A DNA stretch of 37,823 nucleotides, taken from positions 1-37,823 of the forward strand of contig JAKQCW010000314.1 in NCBI GenBank assembly GCA_029558955.1. Reading direction: 5' to 3'. This document shows positions 29,760 to 37,823 of this stretch, piece after piece; position 1 is the stretch's first letter, and each line of letters starts with the position of its first letter. The notes under the pieces were generated by a model, which saw nothing but the letters and a program-made list of their open reading frames with translations, was not told the origin of the DNA and searched no databases. The translations under genes were made by a program, and so were the position numbers. Origin of the DNA: Chloroflexota bacterium (lineage in GTDB: Bacteria > Chloroflexota > Anaerolineae > JAAEKA01).

Positions 29760-29823
29760 ATATGCCGACAAAATCGGCATGTTGTCTCGATATGCCGACG
29801 AAACACACGTTTTGCCGGCATAT
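29760..29823. promoter_or_regulatory. Cluster of TATGCCG palindromes between fic and hsdS, possible operator
   Basis: ATGCCGA/TCGGCAT (29762-29780) and ATATGCCG/CGGCATAT (29790-29823) form two adjacent inverted repeats sharing one half-site, TATGCCG(A/G)C with A-rich flanks. They lie in the 110-base gap after fic. The Fic protein ends in a winged-helix-like domain that could bind them. Confidence 0.5.
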
Positions 29824-29844
29824 GTCTACGGTCGTGATCGGCCG

Positions 29845-30927
29845 TCATGCGCTCAGCACCTCCAACAGCGCCAGATGCCGGTACAGCACCTCACGCCCGC
29901 GCTTCTCCGACTGCAGCACGCCGATGCGCTCCAGCTCCCGCAGGTAGGCTGAGGCCGCGTCCCTCTTTGCCAGGCCTGCATCGATCACGTTCTGGATGCG
30001 CACGTAGGGCTGGGCAAATATCAGTTCCATCAGTTCCTTCGAGTAGACTCGATAGGGCAGTTCTTGCCGGCAACGGGCAGTTGTCGCCTCGAACAGCTCG
30101 CGAATCGCCAGCACTCGCCCCGTCGTCCAAAGCGCCGTCTCCTCCACCGCGGCCAGCATGAAGAGCAGCCATCCCTCCCAGTCTCCCTGCTCGGTGACAG
30201 CCCGCAGCCGGCGATAGTACTCCGCCTTGTGCTGGATGATGTAACGGCTCAGGTAGAGCACCGGTATCTCCAGCAGCCCGCTCTGCACCAGGACCAACAG
30301 ATTGAGGATACGCCCGGTGCGACCGTTGCCGTCGACAAACGGGTGAATGGCCTCGAACTGGTAGTGGGCCACTGCCATCTTCAACAGGGGATCCAGGCCG
30401 TCCGGCTCGTGCAGGAACGTCGCCAGGTTCTGCAACAGCGTCACGATCACCCCCCGGCCGCGCGGCGGCGTATAAACCACCGCGCGGTTGGCCACATCTT
30501 CGATCAATACCCGCTCCTCATCGCGCAGGGCAACGTCTTCGTCGTGCAGCACGCTGCACAACTCGATCATCAGATCGATGTCGATGGGGCGACTCTGTAC
30601 AGCGCCATAGCCATGCCGCAGCGCCGTCCGATAGCGCAGCACCTCGCGCGTCGCGGCATCCACACGCCCAGGGTCTTCGGCCGCGGCGCGGAACAGCTCG
30701 TCCTGGGTGGTGACGATGTTCTCGATCTCCGAGCTCAGCTTTGCCTCTTGCAGCGGGATCGAGTTGATCAATATGGCTTGGTTGGGGATCAGCTTGCCCG
30801 CGCCCTTCAACTCAGCCAGGGCGCGGCTGGCCGCAATGCAACGCCGCAACACAGGCGTGGTCTCGATGACCGCCCGCGGCGGCAGAGGCGGCAAGTCGTT
30901 GTAGGGTTCATTGTTGCGATAGGCCAT
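29845..30927 (-). CDS. Fic family protein (class II, self-inhibited) within the type I R-M operon
   Basis: The protein is 360 residues from the ATG at 30927. A Fic_N region (about 10-85) contains SSEIEN at 65-70, which fits the (S/T)xxxE(G/N) inhibitory helix of class II Fic enzymes. The catalytic loop HPFVDGNGRTGR starts at His195 and is complete, so it should transfer AMP to a hydroxyl of a target protein when released. A winged-helix-like C terminus (about 305-360) has VRIQNVIDAGLAKRDAASAYLRELERIGVLQ. AAGGAG lies seven bases before the ATG within an hsdM-tail remnant. A 24-bp repeat brackets the gene. It lies between hsdM and hsdS, an unusual place for a Fic gene; toxin, regulator or anti-phage roles are all possible. 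Confidence 0.94.
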   Translation of the reverse strand: MAYRNNEPYNDLPPLPPRAVIETTPVLRRCIAASRALAELKGAGKLIPNQAILINSIPLQEAKLSSEIENIVTTQDELFRAAAEDPGRVDAATREVLRYRTALRHGYGAVQSRPIDIDLMIELCSVLHDEDVALRDEERVLIEDVANRAVVYTPPRGRGVIVTLLQNLATFLHEPDGLDPLLKMAVAHYQFEAIHPFVDGNGRTGRILNLLVLVQSGLLEIPVLYLSRYIIQHKAEYYRRLRAVTEQGDWEGWLLFMLAAVEETALWTTGRVLAIRELFEATTARCRQELPYRVYSKELMELIFAQPYVRIQNVIDAGLAKRDAASAYLRELERIGVLQSEKRGREVLYRHLALLEVLSA

Positions 30928-30961
30928 AGCCGATCTCCTTCGGGTTCGTGCAGATGAGCGC
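30908..30961 (-). pseudogene. hsdM 3'-tail remnant overlapping the fic start
   Basis: Reads GALICTNPKEIGYGLSQQ and then stop on the minus strand, out of frame with fic. It aligns with the real HsdM end, [15 protein letters not shown]. It begins 20 bases after the hsdM stop, so hsdM is followed by a second copy of its own tail from another allele. Its KEIGYG codons form the fic ribosome binding site and start. Confidence 0.85.
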
Positions 30962-30981
30962 ACCGTTTAATAATCAAAGCG

Positions 30982-32544
<1,563 letters not shown>

Positions 32545-32590
32545 GTCCCTCGTCTGATCTGATCGTTGGTAGGTCGTTGAACTGCCGGCT

Positions 32591-32619
32591 ATTGTACACC
32601 ACCGGCGGGTTGTCGCCAA
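32591..32619 (-). promoter_or_regulatory. Sigma70-type promoter for the type I R-M operon
   Basis: On the minus strand, TTGGCG (32619-32614), a 17-bp spacer and TACAAT (32596-32591), about 40 bases before the hsdM ATG. It is divergent from the efp promoter. Confidence 0.75.
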
Positions 32620-32681
32620 ACAGGCGCCGCTCTCCTGGCCTGGCGTTGGCATGGTTCCCTGCCGCGGCTCCCGCCATAAAC

Positions 32682-32710
32682 TTGACGCTGACCAGCCCCA
32701 AACGTATAAT
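32682..32710 (+). promoter_or_regulatory. Sigma70-type promoter for efp
   Basis: TTGACG (32682-32687), a 17-bp spacer and TATAAT (32705-32710). The transcript should start near 32717, leaving a leader of about 70 bases. Confidence 0.85.
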
Positions 32711-32786
32711 GCCCCTGCTATTGCGGCGCGCGACCAGCGCGTCGCTATTTTTCGACCCCAAAACAGGCACCAGGAGACAAACACTT

Positions 32787-33344
32787 ATGATCGGCGTTCA
32801 GGATTTGCGCAAAGGCGTTACATTCGAGTTCGAGGGCAACATCTACCGCGTCTTGCAGTATGAGCACATCAAGACCGGCCGCGGCGGCGCGACCATCCGC
32901 ATCAAGGCGCGCGACCTGCGCAGCGGCGCAACCATCGACCGCACCTTCCCCTCCGGCAACCGCGTCCAGGATATCCGCCTGGACCATGCCACCGTTCAGT
33001 ATCTCTACCACGAAGATGACATGTACACCTTCATGGACCTGGAGACCTACGACCAGCCCATGCTGACGGCTGACGTGCTGGGCGATGCCGTCAATTTCCT
33101 CAAGCCGGAGATGACCCTGGAGGTCGTCAGCTACGAGGGCAAGCCCATCGACATCGAGCTGCCCACCACCGTGGACATGGAAGTCACCTACACCGAGCCG
33201 GGCTTTGCCGGCGACACGGCCACCGGCGCGACCAAGACCGCGGAGCTGGAGACCGGCCTCAAGGTGCAGGTGCCGCTCTTCGTCAATGTGGGCGACATGA
33301 TTCGCGTCGACACCCGCAGCAGCGCCTATGTGACCCGTGTGTAG
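32787..33344 (+). CDS. efp: Elongation factor P
   Basis: The protein is 185 residues with the usual three beta-barrel domains: a KOW-like N terminus (1-63), a central OB domain (about 65-125) and the C-terminal OB domain ending GLKVQVPLFVNVGDMIRVDTRSSAYVTRV, which carries the EF-P signature. EF-P rescues ribosomes stalled at runs of proline. The domain I loop reads KTGRGGA, with Arg32 at the tip and Thr30 in place of the common Pro; many bacteria have PGKG with a modified Lys. AGGAG lies ten bases before the ATG; longer upstream frames are not supported. A copy of the dispersed repeat follows the stop. Confidence 0.97.
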   Translation: MIGVQDLRKGVTFEFEGNIYRVLQYEHIKTGRGGATIRIKARDLRSGATIDRTFPSGNRVQDIRLDHATVQYLYHEDDMYTFMDLETYDQPMLTADVLGDAVNFLKPEMTLEVVSYEGKPIDIELPTTVDMEVTYTEPGFAGDTATGATKTAELETGLKVQVPLFVNVGDMIRVDTRSSAYVTRV

Positions 33345-33352
33345 CAGCGCCA

Positions 33353-33446
33353 GTCTCATTTGAAAATCACCGCTCGGGCCGGTCTCCCGACCGAGCCCGC
33401 CGTTCTCATCAACGGTTGTGCGCTCAGCGCATGGATGTCTCATTTG
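33353..33446. repeat. Dispersed intergenic palindromic repeat, copy B
   Basis: Bases 33358-33442 match copy A after the MBL gene. The unit is bounded by a 10-base direct repeat, GTCTCATTTG, at 33353-33362 and 33437-33446, which could be a target duplication or the edge of an 84-bp tandem unit. The core (33371-33402) pairs GGTC with GACC and GCTCG with CGAGC. The right edge runs into the -35 box of the tRNA promoter. Confidence 0.88.
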
Positions 33447-33472
33447 GCATTAGGGCCTGCCTGCGCTATAAT
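33444..33472 (+). promoter_or_regulatory. Sigma70-type promoter for tRNA-Thr
   Basis: TTGGCA (33444-33449), a 17-bp spacer and TATAAT (33467-33472), about 30 bases before the tRNA. The -35 box overlaps the right end of the dispersed repeat. Confidence 0.85.
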
Positions 33473-33502
33473 GCTGGCCGTCGGGCAATGACCCGGCGCT
33501 GT

Positions 33503-33575
33503 GCCACCCTAGCTCAGCCGGTAGAGCAGCGCATTCGTAACGCGCCGGTCGTCGGTTCGATTCCGACGGGTGGCT
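33503..33575 (+). tRNA. tRNA-Thr (anticodon CGT)
   Basis: A 73-base cloverleaf. The acceptor stem GCCACCC/GGGTGGC is perfect. The D-stem GCTC/GAGC and the T-arm GTCGG-TTCGATT-CCGAC also pair. The anticodon loop TTCGTAA places CGT at 33536-33538; the anticodon stem GCGCA/CGCGC has one A-C mismatch at its loop-proximal pair. CCA is not encoded. It reads ACG codons. Confidence 0.95.
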
Positions 33576-33589
33576 CCTTGTATCTCGAC

Positions 33590-33621
33590 AAGCCCCAGCC
33601 GCTGGCGGTTGGGGCTTTTGC
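33590..33621 (+). terminator. Intrinsic terminator after tRNA-Thr
   Basis: AAGCCCCAGCC pairs with GGTTGGGGCTT (one G-U pair) around a 6-base loop, followed by TTTTG. Confidence 0.88.
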
Positions 33622-33701
33622 TTGCCCGCTTCTTGGCGTCAAGAGCCCGCTCTAGCCGGCCTTTGCGCCCGGCCACTGTCCCAGTCTGAGACTGACCTCC
33701 C

Positions 33702-35111
33702 GTGACTGCCCAGATCCCCCCTGCTGCGCCAGCTCCTCATCCGGTCGATCGGCTTTATCGCCTGGCGGCCAGCGATCGGCTGCTGGCCGTGGTGCTTGGC
33801 CTGACCGCGCTGGCGCTGCTGCTGGCTCTGTTGCTGCCCCAGGCGCCGCCCGCCAGCGCGCAACTGAGCGCCGAACGCTGGCTGGCCGAGACCGCCAGCC
33901 GCTACGGCAGCTTGGGCGCCCTGCTGCAAGGGGCCGGCCTGTTCGACCTGCGCCACAGCCCCTGGCTGCTGGCCCTGCTGGGGCTGCTGGCTTTCATCCT
34001 GCTGCTGCGGCTGGGGCTGGCTGTTCAGGGCGCCTGGCAACGGCTGCGACGGGTGGACCCCAGCGCAACGGCCCACGCCGCGCAGCGCTGGCCGCTGCAC
34101 GCCGAGATCAGCCTGGAGGGCGAGGTCGAGGCGACAGCCGCGGAGCTGGCCGAGGATCTGCACAGCGAAGGGTGGCGGGTCGTCAGCGCGGCCGATGGCA
34201 ACGCCCTGCATCTGGTCGCCGAACGCAGCGTCTGGGGCGTGCTGGCCACGCCGCTCTTCTACCTCGGCCTGCTGATCGCGCTGGCCGGGCTGTGGCTGGG
34301 CCAGCAGGCCGGCTGGCGCGAGGTGGACCTGATTCTGGCCCCAGGGCAGCCGGTGCGCCTCAGCCAGGACGACAAGATCGTGCTGGCCGCGTCGCCCGCG
34401 CCGGTGGGCGAGAGCGTCGGTCGGGTGGTGGTGCAGCGCGATGGCCAGCCGGCCCGGGAGCGGAGCTTCTCCTTCCTGGACGCGGCCTATGCCGCGGGCA
34501 TCCTGGTGCGTCGCACCGGCGAAGGCCAGGCGTTGAACGTCAGCGCGCGCGATGCCGGGGGCAACGCCATTTCGCTGCAGCCGGTGGATCGCTCCGGCCC
34601 GCCGCAGCAATCGTTGACCCTGGTCTTCGACCAGCCGCGCGCTGAGCGGCTTTTCATGGCCCCGACCAGCCAGTTGGTCTTCAGCGTGGTCGCCTTTCCG
34701 GCGCTGCCTGAGCGCGGTTTCAGCGGCCCGACCTTCTTGGTGCAGGCCTTTCCGCCCGACCAACAGACCCCCATCGCCAACCAGTTCATCCAGGACGGCG
34801 CCGACCTGGTCATCGACAACGTGGTGTACACTCTGACCGCCGGCAGCTTCATCACGGCGGAGGCCAGTCGCAACCCCGGCCTGGCGCTGAGCATCGCCGG
34901 CGGCGGGTTGGCGCTGGCCGCGGCCCTGTTGGCCCTGGGCCGGCCGGCTGGCCGGCTGGCGCTGACCGTTCAACGCCAGCGCGCCGGGGTGCAGGTGACT
35001 GCCCGCCTGGAGAGCACGGCCTTCTGGCGGCAGGCTGCCCAGTGGCTGGCGGCCTGGAGCGCCACCTACAGCCGGGAAGATCGCCCCTCAGCAAGGAGAG
35101 TCAGCCCATGA
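33702..35111 (+). CDS. ResB-like cytochrome c biogenesis family membrane protein
   Basis: The protein is 469 residues from a GTG start with no ribosome binding site. The topology fits ResB/Ccs1. Membrane helices lie near residues 27-47 and 87-108, the second preceded by LFDLRHSPWLLALLGLL, a ResB hallmark. A third lies near 178-200 (ATPLFYLGLLIALAGLWLG), and the last near 395-412 after a large extracytoplasmic domain. ResB normally works with ResC/CcsA and ResA to deliver and attach haem to cytochrome c. None of these partners is nearby, so an assembly role is only inferred. Its stop overlaps the uridine kinase start by four bases (ATGA). Confidence 0.82.
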   Translation: MTAQIPPAAPAPHPVDRLYRLAASDRLLAVVLGLTALALLLALLLPQAPPASAQLSAERWLAETASRYGSLGALLQGAGLFDLRHSPWLLALLGLLAFILLLRLGLAVQGAWQRLRRVDPSATAHAAQRWPLHAEISLEGEVEATAAELAEDLHSEGWRVVSAADGNALHLVAERSVWGVLATPLFYLGLLIALAGLWLGQQAGWREVDLILAPGQPVRLSQDDKIVLAASPAPVGESVGRVVVQRDGQPARERSFSFLDAAYAAGILVRRTGEGQALNVSARDAGGNAISLQPVDRSGPPQQSLTLVFDQPRAERLFMAPTSQLVFSVVAFPALPERGFSGPTFLVQAFPPDQQTPIANQFIQDGADLVIDNVVYTLTAGSFITAEASRNPGLALSIAGGGLALAAALLALGRPAGRLALTVQRQRAGVQVTARLESTAFWRQAAQWLAAWSATYSREDRPSARRVSP

Positions 35112-35734
35112 CACCCTCGCGTCCCATCATCATCGGCGTGGCCGGCGGCACCGGCTCCGGCAAGACCACCGTGGCCTTCGCCATCCTGGAGAAGGTCGGC
35201 TGGAACCGGATCGCCTTGATTCAACACGATTCGTACTACTACGACGCCTCCAACCTGCCCTTCGAGGAGCGCGCCCGGCTCAATTTCGACCATCCTGACT
35301 CGCTGGAGACGCCGCTCCTGGTGGAGCACCTGAAGATCCTGCGCAGCGGCCGGCCGGTTCAGATTCCCACCTATGATTTCCGCACCCACACCCGACCGGC
35401 CGAGACGCGGCTGGTCAATCCGGAGCCGGTGATCCTGGTGGAGGGGATTCTGATCTTTGCCGAGCCGGCGCTGCGCGAGCTGTTCGACGTCAAGATCTTC
35501 GTGGACGCCGACGTCGACATTCGTTTCATGCGCCGCCTGGAGCGGGATATGAAGGATCGCGGCCGTTCACTGGATTCGGTCATCGAGCAGTATATGACCA
35601 CGGTGCGGCCCATGCACCTGGAATTCGTGGAGCCCAGCAAACGCTATGCCCACGTCATCATCCCCGAAGGGGGCCACAACACCGTGGCGCTGGACATGGT
35701 GGCGGCGCGGGTGCAGATGTTGTTGGAGCAGTAG
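35108..35734 (+). CDS. udk: Uridine kinase
   Basis: The protein is 208 residues. The P-loop GVAGGTGSGKTTVA lies at residues 10-23. The uridine kinase blocks HDSYYYDASNLPFEERARLNFDHPDSLET, PTYDFRTHTRP, VEGILIFAEPALRELFDVKIFVD and FMRRLERDMKDRGRSLDSVIEQY follow in order. It phosphorylates uridine and cytidine for pyrimidine salvage. AAGGAG lies nine bases before the ATG, inside the end of the ResB-like gene, and the overlap means the two are translated from one mRNA. The Gfo/Idh gene follows 30 bases later, so the operon probably continues. Confidence 0.96.
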   Translation: MTPSRPIIIGVAGGTGSGKTTVAFAILEKVGWNRIALIQHDSYYYDASNLPFEERARLNFDHPDSLETPLLVEHLKILRSGRPVQIPTYDFRTHTRPAETRLVNPEPVILVEGILIFAEPALRELFDVKIFVDADVDIRFMRRLERDMKDRGRSLDSVIEQYMTTVRPMHLEFVEPSKRYAHVIIPEGGHNTVALDMVAARVQMLLEQ

Positions 35735-35764
35735 ACGAGCAAACACACAGACAAGGATGGCAGC

Positions 35765-36775
35765 ATGGTAACTTTGGGACAGGTTGGCTTGGGCTATTGG
35801 GGCCCGAACCTGCTGAGAAACTTCAACGGCCTGGCGCAGGCGCGGGTCAAGGTCTGCTGTGACCTGGATGAAGCCGCGCTGCGGCGGGCGGCCAGCCTTT
35901 ATCCCGGCATGGCCATCACCGGCGACTACGACGCGCTGCTGGGCGATGCCGATGTCGAGGGGGTGATCGTGACCACTCCGACGCCGGCCCATTACAAGCT
36001 GGCCAAGGCCGCGCTGCTGAGCGGCCGCCATGTGTTCGTGGAGAAGCCCATCGCGCTGGCCGTGGCCGAGGCTGAGGAGCTGGTCGCGCTGGCCGAGGAA
36101 CGCGGCCGCGTGCTGATGGTCGGCCACCTGCTGATGTACCACCCGGCCGTGGCGCGGCTCAAGCAGATGGTGGACAGCGGCGAGCTGGGCGAGGTCTACT
36201 ACCTCTACGCCAGCCGGCTGAACCTGGGCCAGGTGCGGCGCAGCGAGAACGCCATGTGGAGCCTGGCGCCGCACGACATCTCCGTGGCGCTCTATCTGCT
36301 GGGTGAGGAGCCGGAGGCTGTGGCCGCCCAGGGCCTGACCTACTTGCAGCCCGGCATTCCCGACACCGTCTTCCTGACCCTGCGCTTCGCCAGCGGCCGC
36401 GCGGCCCATGTCCACGTGAGCTGGCTGGACCCCCACAAGGTGCGGCGCATCACCGTGGTGGGCAGCCAGAAGATGGCCGTCTTCGATGACGTGGACAGCA
36501 CCGAAAAGCTGCGCATCTACGACAAGGGCGTGCAGCGGCCGGCCTACGACAGCTACGGCGATTCCCTCAGCCTGCGCTTCGGCGACATCTCCATCCCCCG
36601 CATCGACATGCGCGAGCCGCTGCGCCTGGAATGCCAGCACTTCATCGACTGCATCGTCAACGGCCAGACCCCGCTGAGCGATGGCCGCAACGGCGTGCAG
36701 GTGCTGCGGGTGCTGGAGGCCGGGCAGCGCTCGCTGGAGCGGGGCGGGGAGCCGATGGCGTTGGCAGGAAGCTGA
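35765..36775 (+). CDS. Gfo/Idh/MocA family oxidoreductase (WlbA/WbpB-like)
   Basis: The protein is 336 residues. The N-terminal Rossmann fold starts VGLGYWGPNLLRNF, with DLDEAALRRAASLYP after it. The family's catalytic-region motif EKPIAL lies near residue 95, and WSLAPHDISVALYLLG, with the likely catalytic His, near 160. The closest functional group I recognise is the UDP-N-acetylglucosamine(uronate) 3-dehydrogenases that begin synthesis of 2,3-diacetamido sugars. The following acetyltransferase gene supports that reading. The matching aminotransferase is not in this window. AAGGA lies seven bases before the ATG. Confidence 0.88.
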   Translation: MVTLGQVGLGYWGPNLLRNFNGLAQARVKVCCDLDEAALRRAASLYPGMAITGDYDALLGDADVEGVIVTTPTPAHYKLAKAALLSGRHVFVEKPIALAVAEAEELVALAEERGRVLMVGHLLMYHPAVARLKQMVDSGELGEVYYLYASRLNLGQVRRSENAMWSLAPHDISVALYLLGEEPEAVAAQGLTYLQPGIPDTVFLTLRFASGRAAHVHVSWLDPHKVRRITVVGSQKMAVFDDVDSTEKLRIYDKGVQRPAYDSYGDSLSLRFGDISIPRIDMREPLRLECQHFIDCIVNGQTPLSDGRNGVQVLRVLEAGQRSLERGGEPMALAGS

Positions 36776-36888
36776 GGGAAACCGAGATAAACTGAGAGAA
36801 ACTGAGCAGAACCCCTGCTCAGGCCGATCTGGGCGCGGCGTCCCGGCAGGGGCCGACCGTGCCCGTGATCTCTGTTCGAGGTGATGAT

Positions 36889-37659
36889 ATGACAAATGAG
36901 TCGACTTTCGCCGGCCGCTGGATCCATCCCGACGCTGAGATCGGCGATGGCTGCACGCTGGGCTACGGCGTGGTGATCGAGGCCGGCGCGCGGCTGGGGC
37001 CGGGGTGCAGCGTCGGACACCACGCGGTGATCCACGCCGGCGTGCAGTTGGGCGCGGGCTGCCGCGTCGAAGATCACGCCGTGCTGGGCCGCCAGCCCCG
37101 ACCCGCGCCCACCAGCACGGTCAAAGTTCCCAAGGCCCTGCCGCCGCTGTTGATCGGCGATGAGACCAGCATCGGCACAGGCGCGGTGGTCTACACCGGC
37201 ACAACGGTCGGCCGCCAGTGTCTGATCGGCGATTTGACCTTCGTGCGCGAGCAGGTGCAGATCGGCGACCGCGTCATCGTGGGCACGCATGTCACCGTGG
37301 AAAACGAGGTCAGCATCGGCGCCAACGTCAAGATCCAGACCGGCGCCTACATCACCGCTTGGACCACCATCGAAGCTGACTGCTTCATCGCGCCCTGTGT
37401 GGTGACCACCAACGACAACTACATGGGCCGCACCCAGCGGCGCTTCGCCGAGCGCGGCGGCGCGGTCATCCGCCGCGGCGCGCGCGTCGGCGCCAACGTC
37501 ACCCTGCTGCCCAACGTGGAGGTGGGCGCCGAGGCTTTCGTGGCCGCCGGATCGGTGGTTTCCCGCCCCGTCCCGCCCGCCACTCTGGCCATGGGCAGCC
37601 CGGCCAAGGCGCGCCGCGCCGTGCCGGCCGATGAATTCGTCGAGGCCCAGGGCGCGTAG
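36889..37659 (+). CDS. Hexapeptide-repeat (left-handed beta-helix) acyltransferase
   Basis: The protein is 256 residues. Almost the whole chain is imperfect hexapeptide repeats of the [LIV]-G-x4 kind, for example AEIGDGCTLGYGVVIEAGARLGPGCSV, then VTVENEVSIGANVKIQTGAYIT, ending VGAEAFVAAGSVVSRPVPPATLAMGSPAKARR. Such trimers transfer acetyl groups from acetyl-CoA to amino sugars. Together with the preceding oxidoreductase it resembles the WbpD/WlbB step of diacetamido-sugar synthesis, but the acceptor is not proven. The start is the ATG at 36889, with GAGGTG five bases before it; a GTG at 36859 is less likely. The gap before it (36776-36888) holds three short GAAACTGAGA-like direct repeats and no promoter I can defend. 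Confidence 0.88.
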   Translation: MTNESTFAGRWIHPDAEIGDGCTLGYGVVIEAGARLGPGCSVGHHAVIHAGVQLGAGCRVEDHAVLGRQPRPAPTSTVKVPKALPPLLIGDETSIGTGAVVYTGTTVGRQCLIGDLTFVREQVQIGDRVIVGTHVTVENEVSIGANVKIQTGAYITAWTTIEADCFIAPCVVTTNDNYMGRTQRRFAERGGAVIRRGARVGANVTLLPNVEVGAEAFVAAGSVVSRPVPPATLAMGSPAKARRAVPADEFVEAQGA

Positions 37660-37694
37660 ACCGAATGCAACTTGCAAACAGACGTAACTGCTCA

Positions 37695-37820
37695 GCCGGC
37701 GGGCCAAACGTTGGTTGAGTAGCCTTCTGAGGCGTATCGAAACCAACGTTTGGCCCGCCGGCGGGTGCGAACACGTTGATTTCGATACGGCGGCCTACTC
37801 AATCAACGTGTTCGCACCCG
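37695..37820. repeat. Twin long hairpins with inverted related loops (REP-like)
   Basis: The first hairpin has 22-bp perfect arms (37695-37716 with 37741-37762) and a 24-base loop. The second has 19-bp perfect arms (37763-37781 with 37801-37819) and a 19-base loop. Loop one reads GAGTAG...GTATCGA and loop two TCGATACG...CTACTC, so the loops are related in inverse orientation while the stems differ. They follow the acyltransferase gene and run to the window edge. Confidence 0.95.
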
Positions 37821-37823
37821 TCG

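Overview
This is a GC-rich bacterial chromosome segment packed with housekeeping and accessory genes on both strands. I infer a member of the Chloroflexota (Anaerolineae/Caldilineae-like). The inference rests on the gene content: a K+-independent membrane pyrophosphatase, LysM lipoproteins, a beta-CASP metallo-beta-lactamase, an orphan ResB-like protein, and many sugar and transport genes with GTG starts or poor ribosome binding sites. No 16S gene or other clade marker is present, so the assignment is tentative. Twelve sigma70-type promoters can be read, all with a 17-bp spacer, and several drive leaderless or nearly leaderless starts.

Layout. 1-316: two copies of a 150-bp tandem repeat. 387-3324: an O-antigen ligase/polymerase-like protein and a GT39-type glycosyltransferase. 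3363-4330: rsfS and ndk converge on a shared terminator. 4519-7926 (minus): a histone-deacetylase-family hydrolase and the proton-pumping pyrophosphatase hppA. hppA is divergent from corA (8333-9250, plus), with back-to-back promoters. 9295-11931 (plus): an RNase D-like protein and a beta-CASP MBL protein. 12424-14590: a TetR regulator converging on a LysM lipoprotein, then ssb. 14832-20093 (minus): a thiamine operon. A TPP riboswitch plus intrinsic terminator precedes thiamine pyrophosphokinase, followed by ThiB-, ThiP- and ThiQ-like ABC transporter genes, with two different repeat arrays in the operon's spacers. 20473-23358 (plus): a DinG-type exonuclease/helicase.

23449-32544 (minus) is the most unusual region: a type I restriction-modification operon in the order hsdM, fic, hsdS, four-helix-bundle gene, rhuM/fic, hsdR. 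Both Fic-domain genes sit between core genes and are bordered by duplicated ends of hsdM, hsdS or hsdR. A 24-bp direct repeat (hsdM tail plus start codon) brackets fic. A 65-bp direct repeat (hsdR head) brackets rhuM. Small pseudogene scraps mark the joints. The locus therefore reads as a restriction island into which toxin-like cargo genes were spliced exactly at gene borders, with every translational start kept intact.

32787-37659 (plus): efp with an Arg at the usual modification-loop tip, a tRNA-Thr(CGT), a ResB-like protein, uridine kinase, and a Gfo/Idh oxidoreductase plus hexapeptide acetyltransferase typical of acetamido-sugar synthesis. 37695-37820: two adjacent long hairpins with related but inverted loops.

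A dispersed palindromic intergenic repeat appears at three places (11992-12097, 19001-19190 in reverse, 33358-33442), and a degenerate copy appears to be read as the last residues of thiamine pyrophosphokinase.
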